From Lineus longissimus (lineage: Eukaryota; Nemertea; Pilidiophora; Heteronemertea; Lineidae): a stretch of 64,000 bases of DNA. This document shows positions 44,865 to 56,400 of this stretch, piece after piece. A model generated the notes under the pieces. It did no database searches, was not told the DNA's origin, and saw only the letters and a program-made list of their open reading frames with translations. The number at the start of each line of letters is the position of its first letter. The first letter of the stretch is position 1. The stretch is taken from contig NC_088319.1 of assembly GCF_910592395.1 (NCBI RefSeq), positions 11,782,001 to 11,846,000 on the forward strand. The letters run 5' to 3'. The position numbers and the translations under genes are program-made.

Positions 44865-47800
44865 CTTACTCGGTTGAGCGTTCGGCATGAACCATAGCAG
44901 CCAGGACACAGCTACGACCTCTACGATAAATCCTCCGAGTATGAGAGTACAGTCCGTCAAACACTTACTCAGCCAGCGCACAATCAGGAACACCAAACAC
45001 ACCTGTAACATCCAAAAGAAGGAGGTCAGGGCCAGGGTGTTCAAAGCGAACTTTGTCACTGACAACGCTGGCGTAAAATAACATGTAACTTGGGACACGT
45101 GAAACAACTCTATATTCCCCCAATCGGCATACCTCAGCTCCTGCGATCAGGTACATCATACTATTCTCGAGCTCCTTCCAATTGAGGAATCGCTGTGTCA
45201 GTGGAGTCACCAATGCCTCTAAACCCGTCTGATTGAACAAGCTCGCAAACACCGCAAACAGGATCACAACTATTTCTTCTCTCATGTATTCTGAAATTAA
45301 AGCGATTCAAATTTAATTTGCATATTTTCCAACACCAAGATTTTTTTATCATTTGAAGGAGTATGACATTCGTAATAACTGGTCAAGGAAAATAGAAATG
45401 CAGTTATACAAAGTGCTGTAGTGCAGTTAAGCATGCGAATTTGCTGAAACTTAGTATTTGTACACAAGCAAAAGTGTCTATGCATGACCATTGATGGGCC
45501 TATGGGTGGATCTATGATGATTACACTGGGATCCCATCATAGATTCTATGATGGCCAATGGTAGATCCACTGATGGCCTGTGGATGTTCAAGAGATCGGA
45601 GTTCCGTCATAGGCCCATTGACAGTGGATCTGATAGAAATGAACGTATGCAGCAAAGTTCAAACCCATTTGAGTAACAGTCTTTAGAATTCTGATGTAAA
45701 TTTTTTGATGGCCCGTCAATGAATTTATAGAATGGTCAGTAGCCTTACCATTAATATATTGACTGCATCTTCCCAATGGTTTTATAGTTTCCACACTATA
45801 AGTAGAGATCGCTGTATGCGAATGGCTATGAGGTCGTGACAATGGACTGTCAGTATTTTGTATAAGACCATTAGCACGGTTCGCGTCGCCTGTCGTGTTG
45901 ACGGTCATATACCGTTCGGCCGTTTCAATCATGTCGTTCGTTTTTGACGCAGATCTACTAAGGTAGTCAGGATGACCGGAATCGGAATCCTCAAAACCGT
46001 CACCCACCACTTTTAATACTGGTGGATCTGTCTGTTGGAAAACTTCCCTGCCAACTTTGCAGTCAATCGTCTGAATAGCCCCCGATGAAACATCCCCTTG
46101 TTGCATATAATCCGATCCAATTTGCTGCCTGGTTGGCGAATCTAAAAAAGGCGGCGGTAAATTTCTGTCCCGATTTTGTAAATGAGCACCAGATATTGTT
46201 AAATTTGAGCGCGAGGAGTCACTATTTTCTCCAGTCGTTGTGACAGATTGTGATGGCGTGGCGCTTTGCCCTGCGATCGTCGAAAGTGAGGAATAGTCGC
46301 TGCCTAGGTTAGCGATTGTTGTATCGCTGTTGCTGTATTTTATATGAGTATTGATCTGTTCCTGCTCTTGTAGTTCTTTCAATTCGAAGTAGAGGCATAT
46401 TACCATTATCTCGTGCAAGCCCCACAACATCGCCATGAAGAGCTGGAATGGGAAAGAATAGACATACAGTAGAACCTCTCTATTAAGGACGCCCTCGAGA
46501 CAAGTGCTGACGCCTGACAAGTGCTGTCCTTAATCAAGAGGTGTCCTGATTAGAGAGGTATCCTGATTAGAGAGGTATCCTGATTAGAGAGGTCAAACCT
46601 GATGAGAGAGGTCAAACCTGGTTTTACAGACTTGGTTTAACGTCTCTTTCAAAAACGAGGCAAACTTTAGCACCAATGCCAACATGATCATGCACTGTAA
46701 TTTTACTCACCCCGGGAACTGTATAGGCATCAACCACAAAGGATCCAATTTTAAAATCACAATACCGCAGAAAAAGGTTAAAAGCTGGACCTAAAAAGTA
46801 CAAGAATCAAAATGAGACAAGTGCTTTACGTTTTACACTGATGAAATGGATGTATTGTAATTTGGGCAAGGACCAATTTTGGATGCCTTTTTTTGTTCCC
46901 AACACCCATCTGTTGGGAAGATTTCACCTGCACTCCTTAGATCGCTGCATGAAATAATATGAGGTGTATCTGGTACCAAAAAATGCAGAAGGAGTTGCAG
47001 CATAAGTAGACATGAAAAGACATTGTATTTATTGCAATACAAGAAAATAATGAGGCTTTTAAGGAGTGTAATTTTTTTACTCATTCTCATAGACAGAAAT
47101 ATGTGTAACACGTATAGTATTGGTATATCAGTGCCTGGGTGTAGACCTCTCGAGATGGTTTAGCCCTCATTATGAATAACATATTAAACTTACCAAAAAG
47201 CAGGCCAACTTGCCTACAAAGCATAAGGATAGATAAGACGCCCGTCCTCTCCTCAGGAGTGGTGGCCAGAGAAACCTGAGCGATTATGCTAGCACCAACA
47301 CCAGTCCCCACACCTGAAAGTATTACGTATAATTTAAAATTTACAATCCCTGATCGGAAATTATGTCGTTTGATCGATTCAACTATAAATCCATTGAACA
47401 ATGTCACTAATTTCGTCAATTGATGACCATTTTTTGCCTGATAACTGTGCTAAGGCATCATGCATTATAGCACTTCTACTTTCCTGAATCACCAGTAACA
47501 CCAAACGGCGGACCTTTTTAAAACTTAAAAAAATTCAAATTCTCACCAGCTATTAGTCGACTACCCAAGATGAACCATTTGTTGAAACCCATCCAATACA
47601 TGACATTCCCTCCGATCTCCCACAGGTTGGCAAAAAGGATGAGGTATTTAGTTTTTCCAGTCTTGTCCGACATCCTGAAACAAAATTGATTGATTTGTCT
47701 ACATCCCTATTTTAGAGTGTAAAAACAGTGTATTTTTCCTCCAGGCCTACGCTGTTTGATTACTTTGGTGGTCGTTTCGTTTCAATGAAAATGACACAAG

Positions 47801-49146
47801 CCACTGCCCTGCCGGCACCAGAGAAAACTTTCCGTCTTTAGCAGACTTGCAATAATTAAAACAATTCACATTCCTTGTAATATTCTCATACGACAAACAC
47901 AGCAGAGGACAGATAGCCTTAATCCAACATGTAGCGATCGAGAAACTGTTCCCACCATTGAACTTGGCATTCACTTCATTTCCCATGACGTCTTTGCTCA
48001 ATTGCTTTAAGATTTCAAGTTTCAAGTAGCCAAAATGGTGGTGCCTATGGTAACTCGTGTCAAATTTCACCATATGTTTTAGCTGTTTTTGACAAATGAC
48101 TACGTCACTTTCTCATAAATCGGTAAGGTTTTCGAATCGAAATGCACATTTTCTAGAAATTGATGGTATAATCCCGCCGGGACGATGCCGTTTTCGTTGA
48201 TGACATCACAACATGAACATTTTCGTCGTCGCGGTGGTTCACATTCAGCGATTTTATAACAAATCTAATCAAAAATGGAAAATTTGAGCTTTACATTTGT
48301 GATCAACAATTAAAAACGGACGTATTTCCGCAAAGTTGTTAATCACATCATATTATAACTTTAAGTAAGTAAGTAACTCCAGCATTGATCCTGAGGAATG
48401 CACATTGTATGGAACTTGCCTCCCCATGATTGGTCCACTGAAAAGTCCCATGAAGCTGAATGCAGACATGACAATGCCAAGGAAGTATGGCTGGGCATCG
48501 AATCGCTCGCTCAGGTACAGCCAGAGTGTTGGCATGATGATGGCTGAAATCACGAGTTTGAAAATTTTACGTGTTACGTACTCTCAGAGAAGTTGAAAAT
48601 TAAGAAAAAAAACAGAAGTTGGGGATACGTTTATGTACCCTCCAAAAATCATTAAGATTTTTTTACCATTTTATCAAATCATACCTACAATGTAGAATTG
48701 TGTATATACCGTTTCCATTTTATCAAAATCACAGACCTACATGCAGAATTGTGTTTACCATTTACGTCATTTGCACGTATCGATAAAAAAATCTTTAATA
48801 ATTGTCATTTGTGATGAAAATGAACTGGAAAATGCCCGAGCTGGAAGGCCTATGCTGTTGTACACCCTTTACATCAGTCACTGGGAATACCCAGTGAGGA
48901 GCTTGACAGTGTGTAGCACTAGCAGTGCCAGTGTAATGCATACAGTGGGGACCTCTTACGTTCTTTTATAATTAACAGTTAACAGAACCACATGGCTATT
49001 CCTGATAAAAATGTACCAGTACTCACAACAGACCTTTAGACTGTCTCTGCAATTTAACCTATCAACCTACCATATTCTATTCCTCCAAGTAGGAAGAAAA
49101 AGGCTATTGTGATGTAGGTGGCTTGCTTCTTTCTTTTGGCGTTCAT
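41461..49146 (-). CDS. MFSD8/CLN7-like major facilitator transporter, 11 exons, 631 aa
   Basis: Exons (minus strand, in order): 49146-49071, 48543-48420, 47674-47547, 47313-47194, 46790-46711, 46442-45749, 45290-45133, 45002-44870, 44434-44315, 44181-44051, 41592-41461. All ten phases agree and give 1,896 nt with a TGA stop. Family members are polytopic, mainly lysosomal MFS proteins; human CLN7 loss causes neuronal ceroid lipofuscinosis. TM1 is rich in F/I/L before MPTLWLYL. The TM2-TM3 loop has the MFS signature region GPIMGRMSDKTGKTK. TM4 has the glycine-rich GVGTGVGA, and PEERTGV with RQVGLLFG precedes TM5. A ~215-residue S/T/Q-rich cytosolic loop (about 197-413) separates the halves; TM7 carries LEALVTPLTQRF. 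The acidic, charged tail ends ERQPLLL. Intron 2 uses a GC donor (G/GCAAGT). An additional 5' exon is possible: an acceptor at 49198 leaves the frame open above the chosen Met, and vertebrate homologues have a longer N-terminus. MFSD8 versus a related MFS subfamily is not fully settled. Confidence 0.85.
42098..44021. mobile_element. TTAA-flanked element, copy 1, split by another transposon
   Basis: The left part (42098-42227) and right part (43815-44021) join to match 48049-48364 almost throughout: GTAACTCGTGTCAAATTTCACC, GGTAAGGTTTTCGAATCG, GATGCCGTTTTCGTTGATGA and AAAACGGACGTATTTCCGC. TTAA occurs at both outer ends (42098-42101 and 44018-44021), and the ends TTAAAGGGTAACT and TTAAAGTGATACT are a degenerate inverted pair. 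TTAA target sites are typical of piggyBac-type elements, so that superfamily is the best guess. It lies in the last intron of the MFS gene, 28 bp downstream of the donor. Confidence 0.7.
42228..43814. mobile_element. 1,587-bp transposon with CACTG-rich subterminal arrays, nested insertion
   Basis: The terminal repeats are CCCTCACCGAAAGGCAGTG at the left and the reverse complement CCCTCACCGAAAAGCAGTG at the right, differing at one base. About 270 bp at the left and 430 bp at the right are packed with CACTG/CAGTG and TGACTG words. These are candidate subterminal transposase-binding repeats. The middle (about 42640-43370) includes a ~73-bp direct repeat near 42831 and 42904 and no convincing transposase frame, so it is non-autonomous. 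The flanking sequence rejoins into the host element seen intact at 48049-48364, which proves the order of insertion. Confidence 0.8.
44823..44864. repeat. (GAT)n microsatellite at a 5' splice site
   Basis: An imperfect GAT/GGT run ends six bases from the donor of the eighth exon of the MFS gene (exon end 44870; the intron begins GTAAGTCATCATC on the minus strand). Length variation here would move directly against the splice site. Confidence 0.8.
45381..45462. repeat. Dispersed repeat, partner of 2326-2416
   Basis: Shares GGAAAATAGAAATGC, GTGCTGTAGTGCAGTTA and AATTTGCTGAAACTT with the region near 2326-2416. It lies in the intron between the sixth and seventh exons of the MFS gene. Confidence 0.6.
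46467..46625. mobile_element. CAGTRGAAC-ended MITE, copy C, in an MFS intron
   Basis: It starts CAGTAGAACCTC after a TA (46465-46466). It contains GACAAGTGCTGTCC and a short internal tandem of GATTAGAGAGGTATCCT. It fills most of the 268-bp intron between the fifth and sixth exons and begins only 24 bp from the acceptor. The far end is truncated or unrecognised. Confidence 0.6.
48049..48364. mobile_element. TTAA-type element, copy 2, uninterrupted
   Basis: This is the intact counterpart of the split element at 42098-44021, in the same orientation. The right end has CTTTAA at 48359-48364; the left end begins GGTAACTCGTGTC without a preceding TTAA and abuts the dispersed repeat also present at 31503-31577. 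It lies in the GC-AG intron of the MFS gene, 54 bp from the donor. Confidence 0.7.
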
Positions 49147-49197
49147 TTTGGCATTACAAATATGTGTCTTCGAATGGACGCGCGTCAGTTGAAAAAT

Positions 49198-52180
49198 CTG
49201 AATGACACCAACATCTGTATTGATTATTATTACAGTTTTATGAATCAAGACAGAAGGCTTAAGTAAAAGCTTATGTAAAAGCTGATGATGCTCCAGGTAC
49301 TTGTTACGATGTAATCAAACTGGCACTATATAAATGAGGTAGGCCTACCTAGTATCTAGCATAAATGTTCTAGTACCATGGAGCAACATTCAATCAATAG
49401 ACCAAAGAAAATTATTTCATGTAGGACTAAGAGAGCCTTTATCAGAATTACGTCACACAGTAGGCTAATAATCATTCGACCAAAGATTAATCACTGTTAG
49501 GTGGTTGTGTCATGATCTGATTGATCAGAGGTGCCAATCAGCCAAGGCAAACAGTTTTTACTAGGCCTAGTATTTTTCTTGTAAAATCTTGTCCTTTGAT
49601 CAGTACTTACTTGCACCAAAATGCAATATCATGCATTATATTTTTATAATATGATATTTTTTATGCTCCAATATTTTTTAGTCCAAATTGCAAGTTCCAC
49701 AGAGAGTTGAAACATGTAGCAATTGGGAAAATTGATACACCAATAGCCTAAGCCTGGTGTGTGCATGTCATGTAGCATGCAGTGCAATTTGACCAACTTA
49801 ACTATTGATGTTGCATGGTGCAAACTGGACCGTCACCTTGCATTTTGTTGAAGGCCTATATACTATATAATATAGGCCTATATAATATAGCATAGAAAGT
49901 GAGAAACGCGAAGATTCTTCAACAAAACACCCCTTTCAAACCGTCATGTTCCACATTTCCAACCACTGCCATTCCTCAAAACATCAATTTCTTTACAATC
50001 ATTGGACCTATTAACTGATTATGGAGAGTTAACGCACCAGAGACGAAATATCAGACGTTTTGAGAGTAAAAAAATGCTTCTGCTATCAAATCGCCATATT
50101 GTTTACTTCCGTACAGTTGAATCAATTAAAGATAGGCGGCGCTCTCGTATAAACGCCAAATGAACTAGAGTGAACTCAGCCAAATCAGCCCGCGTGCGAA
50201 AAAATAGGTTTGGCCCAAAATCACCAGTGTGAAAATTACCAAAATGGTCGCATACATTTCTAAAACCAGAATTTGTGGAAGATAACGGCTAACATCCACC
50301 ATAAACCAGATGAATACAGCCTCTAAATAACTGCTGGTATTTACTATATACTAAATGTTTATACAATAAATTATAATTTAATTAGCAATAATACAACAGT
50401 TTCGTAATGAACTTTTTCACCTCCTCGAATCGAGATGAAGAAAACAGGTTTTAGGCCTTAATGAGGCCAAGTGAAAGAAAACTCTGGGTTCTCAATGAAA
50501 ACAGCATATGCGTTGTACGGTAATACATAACATAGATAACCCGGGTGTTTCTATTCAAGTGTGGCAACCCGCAGACAGGTAGCGCTCCATTACTCTCCAA
50601 TTGTATTGTTCATTTATGCTATTCCTACGATCTGTCCATCATTGTCAATTGAAGAAAGTACCCGAGAGCTGCGCGGACACATTAGACTCCCGGGGCAGTC
50701 CATTGCATCATCCTAATTGGCTCTCCTTCTGAGGAACGAGACCGGTCCACTGCGTCTGGAGTGTAATTTTTATTGAATGCAACAGTCCTGGCCAAAACTG
50801 TGTGTCTGTTAGCGAAAGGATCAGGGGGCTCGGACTGCTGGTCCGTTAAATTCATAAAGAGCGCTTGCGGCCAGGCAGCGGGCGGAAAATTTCATTTGGC
50901 CTGAAAAGATTCTACTTCGCAGCTGCTTTTGATATTGGTAGCAGCAGGCCCAGGATGGACGGGCCGGTGGATTATCGAGACAAAGGTGATGGCCTTCCGA
51001 AGGGGCTTGACCAAGACAGTGGCATTGGCAGTGGGTGAGTCCGAGTTTTGTTCAGCATGCCCCGGCTGGGAGATGGACTCCAGCCCCGCGGACTTCGAAA
51101 GCTTTGATACTGGGCTTTTGTTGGCTCAGGCACGCAGCACCCGCGGCTGACTGGCGGAAATTGTTGCTGTCAGGCTTTTGTTTGTGATGTGTTGCTGTTG
51201 ACTTTGTCAAGTTGATGCACAGAGCAACGTAACAATAATCGTTATTTCATCAGGGAATTAGGGCGACAGAAACCTATCGATATGACAGAGTAGACATTCA
51301 AGTCGGGCCTATGTAAACACTCCCTGAGGTACAAAGTCTTCAAGTAGCCTTAATGGATTTTAAGTGCCGAGACCAATGCGCATCATTTTGAACTCGGGCC
51401 TATGCTGTTTTGAAGTGACCAATTTATACACATCCTTTGAAGTCAAGCCCAAGTAATACTCCCTGAGATACGAAAGATCCATGTGGCTTTCTTGAGCTAA
51501 TAAAGATTCAGGTCTTAATTGCTCTGAAGTGACTAATGCACATCCTTGGGGCACAGCCGATTTATGTGGTCTTTGAAGTGGTCAATGGTGAATGCACCTC
51601 CTTTGGAGCTTGTCCATGTAAACATTTCCGGGGGTAGAAGAGATTGCCTATATAACTACCACTGACACAATCCTTTGAAGTTGGGCCTACGTAAACTCTC
51701 TCAAAGTTTAGATGGCCATAATTGCTTGGAGTCAGAAGTGCATGATTGTACAGTATTACTCTTTTGACAAGTAAGGTATGTGTAAGCGAGGATGGAAAAG
51801 AAGGACCAATGGTAGTAGTCCCCATGGCCCAACTGGCCTGAGAATGAAATAGGGAGAGCTGTAACCGGGTCACATACAAAGCCTCACGTTAAAAGCTTAG
51901 AAAATTTATGTTATTTGTGAAGTTGGACACGATAGATTCCCAAGATCTGAAAAAAATCCACTGATCTCCAATAACCTTAATCTTTAAAGGCGTGTAAGAA
52001 TGTTGACTGTTGGTGTTTAACAGACCAGGTACCCGAGCTATATCGAGTCTCCAGAGATTTCTCGCAGAGAGATCTCAAGAAGCTTCCCACGTTGTAATAT
52101 ACCTTCAATGCTCTTTTTCCACACTTTAAAACGTGTTATATTTTTTTGGTTTGTAGTCTGAAATGCAGAGCGGTAGAGCT
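49198..52180. other. Region upstream of the MFS gene, repeats but no gene
   Basis: No supported exon was found, although the true first exon and promoter of the MFS gene may lie here. A near-palindrome of AGGCCTATATA type lies at about 49853-49882. The 73-codon frame at 50929-51150 (+) is GC-richer than its surroundings but unrecognised. A decayed tandem field occupies 51296-51760. Confidence 0.4.
51296..51760. repeat. Decayed tandem field with GGGCCTA-GTAAACACTCCC units
   Basis: The block TTTGAAGT-GGGCCTA-GTAAACACTCCCTGAG recurs four or five times with strong divergence, each time followed by a CAAGTAGC- or GTGGC-like stretch and TGAAGTGACCAAT. Unit length drifts between about 90 and 150 bp. 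It is similar in style to the fields at 36-40 kb, and no gene is implied. Confidence 0.6.
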
Positions 52181-52338
52181 AGCCCATGGTCTGTTGTCTT
52201 CAAACAAAGCCCGCTCGCACCTAGGCCCAAATTCCCATTGTTCTGCTGTCTTATCAAAGGGTTATCGGCGCAAACCTTCATAACATCGACCTCCACGAGA
52301 CAGCTTTCAACGGGGTCGATTGGGCCCAAATCGGCAAA
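52181..52338. repeat. Dispersed repeat, copy 2 (partner at 22509-22660)
   Basis: See the shared ordered blocks given for the first copy; the orientation is the same. The nearby frames at 52126-52357 on both strands are by-products of this repeat. Confidence 0.6.
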
Positions 52339-52916
52339 CACAAATACATGTCGGTGATCATGCAGTCTCCGTTCGTAGTTGTGTATTGTCGATCACCAAT
52401 TTCCATGAGAGCAAGAAGAGTTTCATGGAAGTTAATGGTTATGGCCTAATTGGATAGTTACTGGATACCAACATAATAGTATATTCCTCCACTGTATTTG
52501 TGGCACAAATAATCATAAATTGGTCGCTCGGTGTACGCAGTTTTGTGTCAGGCGCTATAAATTAACGGTATTTTTGGATTTAATAGGCCCTTTTGATTGC
52601 CGCACGGATACAAATTCAATAGAATTAGGCTAATGTGTAGATGGGCAACAATACTGGCAATTCTATAATGCATTAATAAATTGTAGTTGCGCTCATGATG
52701 TTGGGTATAATTATCAATTGATGCCTAGTCAAGGTCACTAGCTCATCCCTAATTCAGATGAAAAGCGCAAATTAGTGGTGAATCTGGTTTGCGGTACTTA
52801 ATGTTTAGGACAAATGACATGGATTAGCATAGTATATATAGGCCTACATACGACACTTAAGGAGATTCCTCTTTTTCTTCTGCAAAGTGACATAAATAGT
52901 GTATAGGCTATATTAC

Positions 52917-53287
52917 AAAAGCATTCCGCGACGTTACTATTTATAGCTCACAAGGTCATTTGAATAAGATATTGATGACGTTTTAGTCACGTGACAGTCG
53001 GACATCGACACTTATTTCTACGCATTTTAGCTTATTTCAAAGTCAATTATCTTTGACCCTGCATTGTTTTTAGCATGAATGATACCATAGAGTCAGAGAG
53101 AGAAATATTCAGAACAATAATGTAGTATTTCCAATACTCGGACATGTGCCAGATTGAATCTAACTGCCCTAGTTAGAAAGCCTGAATCCATTACGAAAGC
53201 GCATGTTTGTCCGACATTGCCTGTAATTCAGCGATGGGGAAATAGAGGGCAGCAGCTGCAGTGACCTCATTATCGCGGAATGCTATT
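52917..53287. mobile_element. 371-bp MITE, copy 2, upstream of the M13 peptidase gene
   Basis: Same length and ends as the copies at 4156 and 60475, with one substitution in the left terminus. The right-end CRE palindrome is altered here to TGACCTCA; the CACGTG E-box is kept. It ends 133 bp before the start codon of the neprilysin-like gene, so it lies in the probable promoter or 5' UTR. Confidence 0.85.
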
Positions 53288-53420
53288 CAAACAAATGACT
53301 TCTGCGATGCTGTTCGGAACTGCAAACGTAGCAAGGTGTGATCTAAACCTCTCCATTTACTGTCGAAGCCTCTCCATTTATTTTCCCAACGCTTTGTGAT
53401 ACTATATCCCGAGGTGAACG

Positions 53421-56400
53421 ATGGAGGTCGATTCAATGTAAGTCGGCATTCTTAGGAATCATTAGACTATTGATGAACAATTCAAAATGCTCTGAGTGGC
53501 TTGTTTACATAGATTGTGTGTGTGATGTTATCTATTCCATAAAGAATTTTAGTTTTTTTCATTGTGCTATCGCATGCTTCTCTTCTTCTGGTAACCTGGT
53601 TAATATTTACACGCCAGCCTAGTATTGCGTGGTACCGGCAGTATATTACAGGCAGTATTCATCTGCCTATTTTAATTATTCATTAAAACCTCCCTTTCAG
53701 GAGAAAGAATATACATGTACATGCATGTAATAAATTTACCATGTTTACAGGACGGTAAATCAGACAACTGAAATGCTTTAACTAGCGTACCCCTTAAACG
53801 TTAGTTCGAACTATAACCAGATTACGCTCCGATTTCAGATACGACAAGGTGAAGAATGAGAAACGTTGTTGGAAACGACGGAGCAGTTTGGAAAAGAAGT
53901 TAATCGTATTCATCACATTGGCAGCCTTTCTCATACTCGTACTTATCATTGCAGTTATAGTTATAGGTAAGTTTGTCAGCGGTAAAAGGCACTCAATCAC
54001 AAAAAATTGACAAATAATGTTTAAATTGCGATCAAATTTCAATAATTTTGGGGATAATGGATAGAAGATTACGTATTGGCCTATATAATGTATAAACACA
54101 CGCTGCACGAAATTCCACTTGTTTTTTTTTCAATTGTGCTAACTACGTGTACGAATAAATAAATAAAATAAAAATAATGCAATGATATTTTTAGCTACAC
54201 TTGGTTAGCAATCCAGCAAAGCTGTGAGGCAATCTGATATCATGTGTAACAACTGATTACTGGCAGACGCCACTGATTTTCAAGTCATATCACTGTTCAT
54301 GGGATGGTCCTCAGCAAATTTTGCGCAAATAGACGGACATTCTTAACGGATTCACAGTGTATGCAATATCTAATTGAAGGACGTTTGAGTCGGTTTGCCA
54401 AACAATGTGTTTTGGCAGCTTTCTTGGAGCTGGTGTACTTGGTGACGGCCTTGGCGACGGCCTTGGTGACGCCTTGGCACCCTGCTGACGGCATGCTTAT
54501 AGCGAGCTCTCCTGGCAAAACAAGACGGACAGCGAGCTTTTTCCGGCTGGTAATGGCCGGGTGGACTTCCTGTTGTAGTGAGTTAGGCGGGATGCCGCTG
54601 CTGCACTTCTCTCAAAGATGTCGTTCGCATAATTAGGCTGATCGCAATAAACTTGATGTGAGCAACACTGGTACTTGTGACACACAGATGTCGTGTGTTC
54701 CTCATGTATATCTGTCCTAATAACCCTGCATTACTGATAAAACCTTTCTTTTTCCCTCAGCATCAACAACAAACAGGCAAGGTGATATTTGTTATTCAGA
54801 GGGGTGTATAAATGCAGGTAGGGAGTGAAGTCTTAAGCTATCGAATTGTTTACAACGTCAGTGGCAAGCTAGCTATCACTCGTGCATTATTTCGGTAAAC
54901 GGTGTCTCTGGTTCCATATTTATATGACGTCATTGATATCGCCTGCAGACCGATCCCAGGTCCTCCGAATCCACTGTTTCCCTGATTCCCCTGTTTCAAT
55001 GTGGCCGAGAACGGGGCCTTCTGCACTCTCAGCACAGAAACTGCCACGAAGTCCTCAATATAAAGCAGATTGAAATGTAACTTTAAACTTAAATATTCGG
55101 TACATTGGTAAATCACTCATACGAAAGATTACGTATTGACCTATACTGTTGGTTCCAGCGTCAAGAATTATCAACGGTATCGATCGAGATGTATCACCAT
55201 GCGACAACTTTTTTAAATTCGCGTGCGGCCAGTGGAATCGGAATCACCGAATACCTAGCGAAGATTCCCGAACGACCAGCTTCGGTGTTCTTCGGAAAGA
55301 GGTGAGAGCGATTGTTCGAGCGTCGTTGGAGGAACCCGTTTACGCAACAGATCCATTGGCGGTTGCGAAGGCAAAAGATCTTTACAAAGAATGCCTGAAT
55401 GGAAGTAAGCAAATAAATTCAAGTTTAGAAATAGTTTCAACTGTTTTTGAATATCAAACTTTCTCGCCTCTCGTCTCCTCTGGCCAACACTCATGTATTA
55501 CACTCGCAAGTTCGAATAGATTCTTGAAGAGACGTCCATCAAGTGCCCAAGCACCCTAAATCGTTTCCCTAGTATAGCCCCTCTAATATGACAATGTCAT
55601 GCATTACATCATGCACTATATACCTGGAACTCCCCCGTCAGGTTTTATGATTGCAGTGTTTGAGAGATTTGCAAGTGACTTACGTGTATATAGCCCTGCC
55701 ACACCAAAGATGAAAACTAGCCGTGGGGGAACATATCATGATAACACCCGATATGTAGTTTTCCCTTTGTCATGGCTCGTTGATATGATTGTCCGGCAAA
55801 ATGATAGATGGGAGATCGAAAAGGTCGCTTGACTCCGGCATTTGATTCGATCAAAATAGAACACCTTTCGGCCGGAGGGGCCGTTTCTAAAACATCTGTT
55901 CCGAACATGGTTTTTTTATTTCAGCCCAAACGGAAGCCCGTGGAATAGCACCTCTGATGGATCACCTTTCCTACTTTGGTGGTTGGCCCGTTATCAACAA
56001 AACCTGGCGCGAGGAGGATTTTGACTTGGTGGACCTGATGATCAAGTCAAGGACACAAGGCGTTGATACCCTCTTCTGGACGCGGGTCAAACTTGATGAA
56101 AAGCAGTCCGACTCTCACATAAACACGGTAGGTGGGTTGGGTCTCGGTGCGGGAAAATCCAGAGAAGTTGCGGTTATTCTTCTGGCACTGACTTCAATTC
56201 TAACTTAAGGCTACATCAAAGGGGTTCGACACCTTTTGTATTTAGTGGTGGCTCTGGAAAATAGCAATGAAGTTATTATGCACGAGGCCATTTTTTTGCG
56301 TGCCACTACGGTTTATGCGCCATTTGCGTTTATTAGCCTGGTGACTCCGTCTTTGGCCATAGGACTGGTAGAGTCAACTCCAGCTTGTCATGTTGCTCAT

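Noticed and set aside
45488-45618. Loose inverted repeat around GATGGGCCTATG / CATAGGCCCAT
   Set aside because: Arms are short and interrupted; no defined ends or flanking duplication, so not called as an element.
46443-46520. Upstream extension of the 310-codon minus frame
   Set aside because: The real exon begins at the CATTCCAG acceptor (46442); the upstream Met lies in a MITE within the intron, and the downstream tail past 45749 is removed by a GTAAGG donor needed for frame.
53794-54108. 104-codon minus frame
   Set aside because: It is the antisense of the transmembrane-anchor exon of the M13 gene (53839-53966).
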